Position numbers and translations under genes: made by a program. The notes beneath the pieces are model-generated. The model was not told the origin of the DNA. It was given only the letters and a program-made list of their open reading frames with translations, and made no database searches. Positions 1-12,400 of a stretch of 64,000 bases of DNA are shown in pieces; position 1 is the stretch's first letter, and each line of letters begins with the position of its first letter. The stretch is from Macrostomum hystrix (Eukaryota > Platyhelminthes > Macrostomidae), in the NCBI GenBank assembly GCA_950097015.1, contig CATNEN010000025.1:3028001-3092000 (forward strand), written 5' to 3'.

Positions 1-106
1 ACATATTTGGCAGCTGTCACTCAACCTCACTCTTTAAGTGCTTTAAGTGCTAAATCTACAGCTGGGTGCCAAATCTAGCGACTAATTAGGCCGAAAATTT
101 TTCGGC

Positions 107-205
<99 letters not shown>
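107..205. repeat. GATA tetranucleotide microsatellite
   Basis: About 25 uninterrupted copies of the tetranucleotide GATA. The minus strand reads as a Ser-Ile-Tyr-Leu repeat in one frame, which has no coding meaning. The flanks are unique AT-rich DNA. Confidence 0.97.
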
Positions 206-338
206 TGTAGAATCACTAGTGTAGATTTTATGAGCAATAAAATAGCAAATAATTACTATTTCCCCTCTAGGAGGAATAGGAGGACTCAAACGAAAGCGAA
301 AGCAAATTTGATTCACAGGTAAATTAATTTGCCTGATT

Positions 339-665
339 AATCCCAAATCCAAAATCTTACACCTGAGAATCCCAAATCTTACACCTGAGAATCCCAAATC
401 TTACACCTGAGAATCCCAAATCTTACACCTGAGAATCCCAAATCTTACACCTGAGAATCCCAAATCTTACACCTGAGAATCCCAAATCTTACACCTGAGA
501 ATCCCAAATCTTATACCTGAGAATCCCAAATCTAACACCTGAGAATCCCAAATCTAACACCTGAGAATCCCAAATCTTACACCTGAGAATCCCAAATCTA
601 ACACCTGAGAATCCCAAATCTAACACCTGAGAATCCCAAATCTTATACCTGAGAATCCCAAATCC
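339..665. repeat. 22-bp minisatellite
   Basis: About 15 head-to-tail copies of a 22-bp unit built around AATCCCAAATC followed by TTACACCTGAG. Copies differ at only one or two positions (TTACACC, TAACACC or TTATACC). No gene is seen on either side; 666-1222 is unique sequence with a GC-rich stretch near 740-870 and no supportable gene. Confidence 0.95.
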
Positions 666-1222
666 ACACTAAAAATCTTCCAATGCATAGAAATCCCAGA
701 ATCTCGTCTATCCTCATTAGGCGTCCTCATTAAGTGTCTCACGGAGGGAAGCACCGGCAGGGGGAGGGGCGGAGCTGGGCGAGTCACGGATCAGAGGACT
801 AATTGGGGAACCTGCGGGGGTAGCGAGCCGTGCGGCAGGGAAGGCAGGCAGGCTGTGGCAAAGTTGAGGCTTCCCCAGCGAAACCCAAGCTTATCTCGTT
901 CCGCTCCCATTAACTCTAGCCCCTGCTCAAATCCCAGCATTTTAATCCCTAAATTTCGAAGCTCGAGGCTACTAAAGGTTAACCAGAGGGACTCTGGGGG
1001 ATCTGAACTACGGCCACAGGGTTGAGGAACAGGAAGCACCGCCCATCTTTCCTACGTTCATCTCTGCCCGGCCTTCCTAAATCCGTGCAATTTTCTCTAC
1101 TGGAATGGAACTTAACAGCTGGCGAGTTTTGGGGGGGGGCGATGAAGATTAAAAAGAGTCTGATAGACAGTGAGTCTGTGTGCTCTAGTTCCCTTTCATA
1201 TTTTGAAGTTCCCTCACCTCGC

Positions 1223-3836
1223 TGAGATCTGTCCCTTCATCTCTCTGAGATCTGTCCCTTCATCTCTCTGAGATCTGTCCCTTCATCTCGCTGAGATCTG
1301 TCCCTTCATCTCTCTGAGATCTGTCCCTTCATCTCTCTGAGATCTGTCCCTTCATCTCTCTGAGATCTGTCCCTTCATCTCCCTGAGATCTGTCCCTTCA
1401 TCTCACTGAGATCTGTCCCTTCATCTACCTGAGATCTCCCTGAGATCTGTCCCTTTTATCTCACTGAGATCTGTCCCTTTATCTCACTGAGATCTGTCCC
1501 TTTTATCTCACTGAGATCTGTCCCTTTATCTCACTGAGATCTGTCCCTTCATCTCCCTAAGATCTGTCCCTTCATCTCACTGAGATCGGTCCCTTCATCT
1601 ACATGAGATCTCCCTGAGATCTGTCCCTTCATCTACCTGAGATCTGTCCCTTCATCTCCCTGATATCTGTCCCTTCATCGCCCTGAGATCTGTCTCTTCA
1701 TCTCGCTGAGATCTGTCCCTTCATCTCCCTGATATCTGTCCCTTCATCGCCCTGAGATCTGTCTCTTCATCTCGCTGAGATCTGTCCCTTCATCTCTCTG
1801 AGATCTGTCCCTTCATCTCGCTGAGATCTGTCCCTTCATCTCTCTGAGATCTGTCCCTTCATCTCTCTGAGATCTGTCCCTTCATCTCGCTGAGATCTGT
1901 CCCTTCATCTCCCTGAGATCTGTCCCTTCATCGCCCTGAGATCTGTCCCTTCATCTCCCTGATATCTGTCCCTTCATCGCCCTGAGATCTGTCTCTTCAT
2001 CTCGCTGAGATCTGTCCCTTCATCTCACTGAGATCTGTCCCTTCATCTCTCTGAGATCTGTCCCTTCATCTCGCTGAGATCTGTCCCTTCATCGCCCTGA
2101 GATCTGTCCCTTCATCTCGCTGAGATCTGTCCCTTCATCTCTCTGAGATCTGTCCCTTCATCGCCCTGAGATCTGTCCCTTCATCTCGCTGAGATCTGTC
2201 CCTTCATCTCGCTGAGATCTGTCCCTTCATCGCCCTGAGATCTGTCCCTTCATCTCGCTGAGATCTGTCCCTTCATCTCGCTGAGATCTGTCCCTTCATC
2301 GCCCTGAGATCTGTCCCTTCATCGCCCTGAGATCTGTCTCTTCATCTCGCTGAGATCTGTCCCTTCATCTCACTGAGATCTGTCCCTTCATCTCTCTGAG
2401 ATCTGTCCCTTCATCTCGCTGAGATCTGTCCCTTCATCGCCCTGAGATCTGTCCCTTCATCTCGCTGAGATCTGTCCCTTCATCTCTCTGAGATCTGTCC
2501 CTTCATCGCCCTGAGATCTGTCCCTTCATCTCGCTGAGATCTGTCCCTTCATCTCGCTGAGATCTGTCCCTTCATCGCCCTGAGATCTGTCCCTTCATCT
2601 CGCTGAGATCTGTCCCTTCATCTCGCTGAGATCTGTCCCTTCATCTCTCTGAGATCTGTCCCTTCATCTCTCTGAGATCTGTCCCTTCATCTCTCTGAGA
2701 TCTGTCCCTTCATCTCGCTGAGATCTGTCCCTTCATCTCTCTGAGATCTGTCCCTTCATCTCGCTGAGATCTGTCCCTTCATCTCTCTGAGATCTGTCCC
2801 TTCATCTCTCTGAGATCTGTCCCTTCATCTCGCTGAGATCTGTCCCTTCATCTCCCTGAGATCTGTCCCTTCATCTCCCTGAGATCTGTCCCTTCATCTC
2901 CCTGAGATCTGTCCCTTCATCTCGCTGAGATCTGTCCCTTCATCTCCCTGAGATCTGTCCCTTCATCTCCCTGAGATCTGTCCCTTCATCTCCCTGATAT
3001 CTGTCCCTTCATCGCCCTGAGATCTGTCTCTTCATCTCGCTGAGATCTGTCCCTTCATCTCACTGAGATCTGTCCCTTCATCTCTCTGAGATCTGTCCCT
3101 TCATCTCGCTGAGATCTGTCCCTTCATCTCTCTGAGATCTGTCCCTTCATCTCTCTGAGATCTGTCCCTTCATCTCTCTGAGATCTGTCCCTTCATCGCC
3201 CTGAGATCTGTCCCTTCATCTCGCTGAGATCTGTCCCTTCATCTCGCTGAGATCTGTCCCTTCATCTCTCTGAGATCTGTCCCTTCATCTCTCTGAGATC
3301 TGTCCCTTCATCGCCCTGAGATCTGTCCCTTCATCTCTCTGAGATCTGTCCCTTCATCTCTCTGAGATCTGTCCCTTCATCTCTCTGAGATCTGTCCCTT
3401 CATCTCGCTGAGATCTGTCCCTTCATCTCACTGAGATCTGTCCCTTCATCTCTCTGAGATCTGTCCCTTCATCTCGCTGAGATCTGTCCCTTCATCTCCC
3501 TGAGATCTGTCCCTTCATCTCGCTGAGATCTGTCCCTTCATCTCTCTGAGATCTGTCCCTTCATCGCCCTGAGATCTGTCCCTTCATCTCGCTGAGATCT
3601 GTCCCTTCATCTCGCTGAGATCTGTCCCTTCATCGCCCTGAGATCTGTCCCTTCATCTCGCTGAGATCTGTCCCTTCATCTCCCTGAGATCTGTCCCTTC
3701 ATCTCTCTGAGATCTGTCCCTTCATCTCGCTGAGATCTGTCCCTTCATCTCCCTGAGATCTGTCCCTTCATCTCCCTGAGATCTGTCCCTTTATCTCACT
3801 GAAATCTGTCCATTCATCGCCCTGAGATCTGTCCTC
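1223..3836. repeat. 23-bp minisatellite, largest array in the window
   Basis: About 113 tandem copies of a 23-bp unit with the core GAGATCTGTCCCTTCATC, followed by a variable hexamer (CTCTCT, CTCGCT, CTCCCT, CTCACT or CGCCCT). Each unit carries the palindrome AGATCT. Variant order is not random: a block with GATATCTG, then TCGCCCT, then GTCTCTTC recurs near 1663, 1723, 1953 and 2995, showing multi-unit duplications on top of the basic period. Only two short stretches are off period, near 1430 and 1610. Confidence 0.97.
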
Positions 3837-4257
3837 AAATGTCGTTCGTCTTGTCTACTGTATTTGCTGCAACGAGCGCCATAACCTTGCATTCAATATG
3901 ATTCTGGTTCTGTTTGAAGCATGTATTGTCGCTTGCCTGACAAAGAATTATTAATTGGAATTACCTGAAACGAGCTAGCTATTGCAGCACTGGATGCGAG
4001 CATGAGCTTCTTTGGGGTGAGGACTAGCTACGGAGACAGAAGGGAAGAGAAAAATCCTACTCAGTGCTCAGGTAAATCGAGCAGGACCAGCTAGGAAACA
4101 GATTTCCTTTCCTCAGCCGTTGCTTCTCTGTCAGCGAATTTCCTGGCTGCTCGCTCCCTCTTCTTGTGTCATCCCCTTTCTTCCCATCCCAGCCTCCGAG
4201 ATGCCCTGCGGAACAAAATACTCAACAGAAACAACATATTATGTCTCGTCTTACTTC
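3837..4257. other. Unique spacer without a gene
   Basis: Ordinary single-copy DNA between two arrays. Short ORFs begin at 4120-4166 but owe their length to the adjoining 15-bp repeat. I see no splice-bounded exon, RNA gene or mobile element. Confidence 0.6.
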
Positions 4258-4852
4258 AGGCAAGACAGAGGGGAAGAAGACAGAGGGGAAGGAGACAGAG
4301 GGTAAGGAGACAGAGGGGAAGGAGACAGAGGGGAAGAAGACAGAGGGGAAGGAGTCAGAGGGGAAGGAGACAGAGGGGATGGAGACAGAGGGGAAGGAGA
4401 CAGAGGGTAAGGAGACAGAGGGGAAGGAGACAGAGGGGAAGAAGACAGAGGGGAAGGAGACAGGGGGGAAGGAGACAGAGGGGAAGGAGACAGAGGGGAA
4501 GGAGACAGAGGGGAAGGAGACAGAGGGGAAGAAGACAGAGGGGAAGGAGACAGAGGGGAAGGAGACAGAGGGGATGGAGACAGAGGGGAAGAAGACAGAG
4601 GGGAAGGAGACAGAGGGGAAGGAGACAGAGGGGAAGGAGACAGAGGGGAAGATGACAGAGGGGAAGAAGACAGAGGGGAAGGAGACAGAGGGGAAGGAGA
4701 CAGAGAAGAAGGAGACAGAGGGGAAGGAGACAGAGGGGAAGAAGACAGAGGGGAAGGAGACAGAGGGGAAGGAGACAGAGAAGAAGGAGACAGAGGGGAA
4801 TGAGACAGAGGGGAAGGAGACAGAGGGGAAGGAGACAGAGGGGAAGGAGACA
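4258..4852. repeat. 15-bp polypurine minisatellite
   Basis: About 39 copies of the 15-mer GACAGAGGGGAAGGA. The + strand is almost pure purine for nearly 600 bases, the only regular pyrimidine being the C of ACAG. The period is a multiple of three and the unit has no stop, so it is open in several frames on both strands (a Glu-Thr-Glu-Gly-Lys pentapeptide repeat on +, Pro/Leu/Ser repeats on -). No start, splice or conserved flank supports coding. Polypurine tracts of this kind can form triplex DNA; that is inference. Confidence 0.93.
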
Positions 4853-6470
4853 CTCTCTCCTCGAGAAGGAAGGAGGCAGGAAAGAATAGGTTAGAAGAGG
4901 ATTCATAGAGCAAGTGAGGAATTGCTGATTGTGGGGAATATGCTGGGTGTGGAAAACCAGCGACTGTGAAGCAGATCCTCAAATAAAATAAAAGTGCTCC
5001 GTTTGACAAAGAGAAATAGAGAAATTAACGACTGGAAATAGCTCCTTTCCAGCATATCAGAAAGTCAAGTAGATAATATAATATATTTTAGTTCGGTTTT
5101 ATTGTACTCGGTCTCACTAACCCGAGCTACCCATGGACCCGTCTCGCCCTTCGCTCACTTCAAAAACTTCCAACTTATTCAGTAATCTACTCAGTTGCAG
5201 CTGTTTAAATAACTACCCATTGCTTTCTTCCACCTACGCGTGCTGAGCAGCAATAAATGGGATTTCAGGGATTGGGAACATTGTGGCGGGGGGGAGCAGA
5301 GGGAATACGAATGGGGAAGAGATATCCTGGGCTTGGGAGTAAAGAAAGGAACAGGAATTGTGAGGAAAAATGTTAGAAATGCGCCAACTGTAGCTAGACG
5401 AGTTCCCAGCGCCGGTGCAAGCTATAGTCTATGGCACTGGTCTGGGATTGGGGGGGAATGTGGTCTAGTGGCGGAGGTTGGGGAGGGCGTACTGGGTGAG
5501 GCTCGCGGTTGGTTCAAGCCATGCAGTTAATCTATATAGTCTGGACTAAAATGGCTACAATTGCTAGCATAGTATTTTTGTAAAAGAAAGTTGAATAACA
5601 TTTGAAGCCTTACTTTCCTCCAGGAGTCCAGGGTTTCATTCAAAAAGAAAAACATTGTTGTTACAAAATCGCCCAGGCACTATCGGACTAATTCTTGTAA
5701 GTTTCCCTATTGAGCATGTTTCTGAGGATCTAGAGTGAGATTGTCCTAGCCTAGAGATAATCCCACCACAGCCGGTCTTATTGCATACTCATCAACCCAG
5801 AGCTCAGTTGCGTAACTCCATTAGAAACGCTTAGCTGGAACTTGTTCTGCGGATTCCGAATATCCCAAGTGCAGCATGATTATCCCATTTCAAATCCTCA
5901 ACTTTTCTGCCCAAATTATTGATCTCCCCCTACAGATACAGACGAGGTTATTGATTACTTATGCATTTTTCGATCTGCGTGATAGGTTTCTAAGAAATAA
6001 ACTCGTTTCGGCATAGGCAATTGCCATTCCGATTTGGTCTACAAGAAATCTCTGTTTTTGCAAGCCCAACATCACTTTGTTTTAAATTGTTTGAAGTATC
6101 ATTTCTTTAGAGGAAAAAACTAATGAGATTGCTAAATACATGACATTTTCGAACTCTAAAAAGCTTGAAGAACAGATCAAAACACAAAACTCGTAGTTTA
6201 TCGCTTTCATAGAAATCAGCAAACGTTTTTTAATGCATGTTACTTCTTTAAAAACGTAAAATTTTTCCAGGAAAGAAAAAGTCAGCTTAAAATTATTGCA
6301 TATTTCTTTAAAATGCATTTACGCATTTCACATCGACCAATGAATTTCCAAGAAATCCCTATGAATTTCCAATAAATCCGACTGTATTTCCTAGAAAATC
6401 ATTTATTTCCTAGAATCTCTATTACCTTCAGAGAAGACAGCTTGACTGATTTCTTAGAAACTGATTGCAG
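4853..6470. other. Gene-poor stretch before the MAP7 exon
   Basis: Mostly unique AT-rich DNA. I find no exon with convincing coding content. Between about 6335 and 6425 there are several degenerate copies of ATTTCCTAGAAATC, the same motif that makes up the array at 8251-8765, and they run up to the splice acceptor at 6470. Upstream MAP7 exons could be hidden here or lie outside the window. Confidence 0.5.
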
Positions 6471-9400
6471 CAAATGGTAAAACAACTGCGCAACAACCCG
6501 CAGGCTCCCCGCGTGATGCCAAGCTTCGCCTGGCCAGACAGCTGCAAGCCGAGGAGCATCGCCGTCGAGTGCGCGACCTGATGGAATCGCAGCGCATCGC
6601 CGACGAGGTTCGCCGGCGTCAGGAGGCTGAGCGGCGTCGTCGGGTTGAGGAGGCGCGCCAGCGCGACGCCGAGCGTCGTCGAGTGGTCGAAGAGCGCAGA
6701 CGTCGCCTCGAGGAGGCAGACCGCGAGCGACGGGAGGCCCTGCTGCGTCGCCTCACCGACAATGTCCCGACTGAGGACCAGCACCAGCACCAGCTGGAGA
6801 GACGCGGTCGCACTGGGATTCCATTCGCATTCGGCAGCTGCACTCCGCGAGAAATCTGCGAGACGGCGACAGCAGCAGCAGCAGCAGCACCAACCACAGC
6901 GCGGTCACAATCGGCTGGCGGAGGCGGTCATGACTGCCGTGAGCGAGAGAGCGCCCACATGCGTTCACATCGGCGAGCTGTGAGCTGCATTGTTCGAGAA
7001 GGTGAGGTTCTGTGAATATTCGGGTTCTGTGAAGATTCGGATTCTGTGAAGATTCGGATTCTGTGAAGATTCGGATTCTGTGAATATTCGGATTGTGTGC
7101 AGATTCGGATTCTGTGAATATTCGGATTGTGTGCAGATTCGGATTCTGTGAAGATTCGGATTCTGTGAATATTCGGATTCTGTGAATATTCGGATTCTGT
7201 GAATATTCGGATTCTGTGAATATTCGGATTCTGTGAAGATTCGGGTTCTGTGAATATTCGGATTCTGTGAATATTCGGGTTCTGTGAATATTCCGATTCT
7301 GTGATTATTCGGGTTCTGTGAATATTCGGGTTCTGTGAATATTCGGGTTCTGTGAATATTCGGATTCTGTGAAGATTCGGATTGTGTGCAGATTCGGGTT
7401 TCTATGGGTTTGGGGTTGGTGCAAATTGATCCGAAGCAGGTGGGGTGGCTTTCACTGTGTCTTCTTCACTGTTTAGTGGCATAGACCTCATTAAGTCATA
7501 CCGGTTAATGATCAAGTGCTGACGTGGGTGTCCACAAAGGACACCCTTTATAAAATCCTCAAAAGCACTGTTGTAAAAAAAAGTTACAATTTTTTTTAAT
7601 CTAAAAAGTAGCTCGTATCTTCCAGACTAAAGGGATATTTTCCCAACATTATCTCAATTCTGATGGCACGAGCAAAGGGTGAAAAAATTCCATTAGAAAA
7701 CGAAATTTGATTCCGGAACGAAAAATGTTGAACACGGCGACTAAGAAAGGTGTTGGTGGGTAATCTCCCATTCCTATCTGGCTTCCCCATTTCTCTCTCC
7801 TTTTAGTCTAGAGTCACGCGCGGGGCAAATCTGAGCACCTGGAAACTCTGCTGACTCATTCCGGTTTGACCTCGGAGGAAAATTGGCAGTTTTTTGTTGT
7901 TGTCGAAGTTGAAAATTTTCATTCAGCTAAGCTGCTCAACTACTAGCCATTAACTTCTTGACTGATTACAAATGTTGGGCTGGTCTGTCTATCAAATTTC
8001 TTTTGCATTCATTGTGGGGCAGTTAAAATCTGTTCACTCAGAATATCATACTAGTCCGTAAACCTAACACCTTTATTGTATGACGGAGGTGAGTGGAGCA
8101 GCTCATTATGTGCTTGCCTCTAACACCAAGGTTCCTGAGCTCGAATCTGCGGCGAGGCCAAATATATTTTTTTGGGGCGCTGCTGCGGGGAGAAGTTTTG
8201 GGCGGGCTTATTTACGAATTACGACCAAGTATGTCAAACCGCAAGGCTAAATGGATCTCCTACAAAACTTTGTCGATTTCCTAGAAATCTATGTCGATTT
8301 CCTAGAAATCTGTGTCGATTTCCTAGAAATCCGTGTTGATTTCCTAGAAATCCATGTTGATTTCCTAGAAATCTGTGCCGATTTCCTAGAAATCTGTGTT
8401 GATTTCCTACAAAGCTTTGTCGATTTCCAAGAAATCTGTGTCGATTTCCTAGAAATCTGGGTCGATTTCCAAGAAATCTGTGCCGATTTCCAAGAAATCT
8501 GTGTCGATTTCCTAGAAATATGTGTCGATTTCCTAGAAATCTGTGTCGATTTCCTAGAAATCTGTGCCGATTTCCTAGAAATCTGTGCCGATTTCCTACA
8601 AAGCTTTGTCGATTTTCTAGAAATCTGTGTCGATTTTCTAGAAATCTGTGTCGATTTCCTAGAAATCTGTGCCGATTTCCTAGAAATCTGTGTCGATTTC
8701 TTAGAAATATGTGTCGATTTTAAAGAAATCAGAATGTACTTCATAAAAATTGGAATCGAATTCTCTGAAATTGAATAGATTTCCTAAATTTTATGGGATT
8801 GAATTCGTTGGAAATAGAAGAATCCATTTTCTGTGTTTTTTACATTTTTAGCAGCTGACACATTTTGTACATGTGCAGAGTTTTACAAACCAGTTTCAAT
8901 CGTTACTGTTATAAAACCTAAAAGATTGTGAAAAGTAAGGCAGATTGTGAATCGCTGTTTGTTATCGTTTATCTGTCAAGTAAAGACTGTGTTATGTTGG
9001 CCGAATGAAAACTAAAGTGTGTCTGCTAAACGCTTCATGCTTCTAATAGGTTATAGAAAGAAAACAAGCGAGTGTTGACCCATTAAATCTGCATTGCCCA
9101 AGTGTCGCATTTGATTCCCGCCAACTTGCCATTTCTGTGTGCATTACGTAACAAAATAAAAGCACCATTGACACCTCTTCTCAAGCGGTTCGACTTAAGA
9201 GCTGGCCTCCTCATGTCAAGGTCGATTCTATAGGTGGACAGCAATTCAAGTCAGTGGACCAGATAATAGGGCGCGATTTCGCATTACAGTTCTGTGTCGT
9301 GTCAGATAGTAACTGGAGTAATAATGCGAATTTAACTACTATTCCTACATGGTTATAAAATATAATAATGATTGCTTACACCTGAAGGTGCATCTGAAGG

Positions 9401-12400
9401 TGCATCTGAAGGTGCATCTGAAGGCATCTGAAGGCATCTGAAGGCTACGTACGGCTTTTCAGTCCATGGACTGGGGGGGACGCCACACCCACCCTCAATT
9501 ACCAATTTTACAGTTGGGTGAGCTGAAGCAGAGTTAAGTGCCTTGCTAAAGGACACAAACTGTTCAAGTGGAGTCGGGAATCGAACCCCCGACCTTCAAG
9601 TCGTGATACCGAATAGGGTGAGGCGATAACTATCCAACGTGTCTATGGTTCTCAACAGACAGTGAGTCAGAGAAGCAACCCCATTCTATTCCTCGCCCCA
9701 TGATTACACTATGGGTTATAGTTGATATAAAAACTAGCCGGCAATGCAGCGGGTCTGTTTCTGGTTCTTCGAGTCTAGCCATTGTCTCACCGATCTGTAT
9801 CCATGCGGCTAGCAGGAATAAACTGTCCCCGTTAGTGACTAATATTCCTCTCGCCATGCAGAACTAGATTGTTCTCAAACTATTCTCAAGCGCTGTCACG
9901 TGGATCCCATGCGATCTCCGAACGCCTGGCGTCGACAGATCCACTCGGGAGAGCTGACTCACGCAGTCTCAACTACTGGCCCACCGCCACAATGCCAGGG
10001 CAAAAAGCGAAACGGGAATATTTGTGGACGCAGAGAACAGGCTTGAGAATTGGGAGGGAAGAATAGAGCCGAGTGAAAGTTTTCGGAGTAACACACTTAG
10101 CAATTAAACTCAACAGCTTTTTAGACTTAGTCATGGAGGCAGAAATTTCTACAGTGAACATTGCACAATGTCTTCTTCGCGGCTTATTCCTTAATCCTGG
10201 CTCAGCGGGGAGCCAAGTGTTTTTGGACGAACTAATTCACCCAGTTACTAAATCTGACACAGGTCAATCGGAGGAGAACCAGCTGACTCATGACAATGGG
10301 ACAGCTAACAAGTCCCCAGTTTCATCACGTGCCGAGTCTATCAGTATGGCCCACGATTTAATTTTGTTTAAACGGGTCACTTTTTGCGCGAAGAATTTAA
10401 GCATTTGAGTTAAATGCATATATATATTTTTCAAAAATAAAACGAATAATTACTACTTACTTGTTTCATTAGAGTAGATTGGTGCGAAATTGAAAGCGTT
10501 TCCTTATCGGATACACATGTTTATATTTGGCGGCCTAGAAACAGGCCCGTGGAAGAAGCGTTTCTGTACAGCATGCCTCTTAATATCCTAAATGCCTCAA
10601 AGCGGAATCGATGTTTGTTGTTGTTGGCCTGTTTAGAATCTGATGTCTTCCCCAAATAATCTGCCAGTTCCCAAGAGCCGCAACGTCGATAGACGCCATC
10701 CGGCAGCTGCGGGCAGCACCGGCAGCAGCCTGGAGGTCAGCACCGGCACCGGCTCCGTCCGGTTGAGACGCCCCACCGCCGCAGGCGCCGGTGGTGGAGC
10801 TTCGCCGAGTTGTCGGCCGGCGTCGCTGCGCGACAGTCAGCTGTCCGCTGCGTCAACGACATCCACAAAGTCGTCGATGGTGGATGCAACGGGTTAGTCG
10901 TGGTTTTTGTAAAGCTTGAAAATGCAGAATCATTGATTCTCTTGAGGTTACTTCTCAACAACCATGAGAAACATTGAATCTGACCCTCGGCAAGGCTCAG
11001 TTACAAAACATCATATTCGCGTCATTTAAGGCCACAAATAATATTGGTCAGTCTTTTTAAAAAGCTGACCCCTACAGCTGGAAATAAGGCTTGCAGGATA
11101 GTGGTGCAATTTAAGCCCATGATGACCGAACTCCAACCTGCTTGAAGATGAGAAAGTCAGGGCGGATGTACACACCTGCGTGAGCATGTCTGAGCGATGT
11201 ATGTGTGCGTGTGTGCTCAGAGGACAGCGGAATGGGTAGAATTGGAAACCGTCTGACATTGGCCCCTGCACTCAACTTCGACAGCGATTAACAAACGCCG
11301 CGCCAAGGCCCCGGACGCAGTCAGGCTCAGTCAACTCGCCCAGCCTCGAGCGCACGTCGCTGTCGCTGAAGCCCAACAGTCGTCGACGCTGAAGCGTCCA
11401 GCCAAGCAGCCGAAGTCCTCGCCGTCAGCCCCGCCGCAGCAGCAGCAGCAGCAGCGAGCGAGCGCACAAGCTCGGCAGAAATCTCCAGTTGCAACTCTGA
11501 TGACAAAGTCGATGGTGGAGCTGCCCTCGTCTAAGAAGGCCAAGGTGAGTGTGAAACATTTTACGAAAAAAAGCTTAATACATAATCATTCAAATAACAC
11601 AACGTTGACCAGACCATCCATCTTGTGATTCAAAGATTTGATTTAAATGACGTCAATTCAACTTGCAATTCTGCAGGGTGTCACCGGGGCTGTTGACAAA
11701 TCAACAGGCGCCTCCGTGCCGCCCGCGGTCATGTCCTGCTCGACGCTCGGCCTCCCGACGACGCGGCCGCGCTCCGTCCGACCAACTCAGCTGGCGCTAC
11801 CGAAGGCTCAGTCGGTCGCCGAGCTGCCGTCCTTGAGACGCGCGGCTGTCACCATCGCCCCGGTCGCCACCGTGGTCGAGACGGCGTCGGAGGAGGACAC
11901 CACAGCGTCATCGACATCGTTGGCTGAGGCGTGCGAGGCGAAGCGACGCTTCGAGGAGCAGCGCCGTTTGCACCGGGAGCGGCTGGAGGCTGAGCGGCGC
12001 GCTGAAGAGGAGCGCCGACGCGCAGAAGAAGAATTCCGACGCAAGCGCGCCGAAGAGCAGCGGCGCCGCGAGGAGGCAGAGCGGGCGACGCAGGAAGCAG
12101 AGCGGGCAGCTCTTGAGGAGCAGCGAGAAGCGGCGGAGCTTGCGGCAGCAGCCGAAGCTGAGGAGCGGAAACGCGCTGAGGAAGAGCGCCTGCGCTTGGT
12201 GAGCACTGCGGACGATAATGCTATGCTCATGGGACAGTCCAGGTTTCATATCTGATTCCTTACAATATCACCTCCCAAAAACTTTTTAAGGAGGCCGATG
12301 CGGTTAAAGAAGCGCGTGAACGCGAGGAGGCGGCTCTAGCAGTGCAGCTGGCTGCCGAGGAAGCGGCCCGTCAGGAGCGTCGCCGCCGCCTTGAGGCCAT

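Noticed and set aside
1223..3836. CRISPR array
   Set aside because: Head-to-tail identical units without unique spacers, in an animal genome; it is a minisatellite. The same holds for all other arrays.
4166..5009. ORFs of 242, 163, 252 and 183 codons on both strands
   Set aside because: Created by the 15-bp array, whose period is a multiple of three; pentapeptide repeats in several frames with no start, splice or homology support.
6619..6983. Antisense and frame-shifted ORFs over the first MAP7 exon
   Set aside because: Shadows of the Arg/Glu-rich coiled coil; only the frame with FAFGSCTPRE matches the family.
8251..8778. 175-codon ORF reading as an Asp-Phe-Leu-Glu-Ile-Cys repeat, and its antisense partner
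   Set aside because: The 21-bp minisatellite is open in both directions because the unit is nearly palindromic and divisible by three.
10073..10408. Possible extra MAP7 exon
   Set aside because: Open frame, but no clear acceptor/donor pair and no family motif; joining 6979 to 10637 already satisfies phase.
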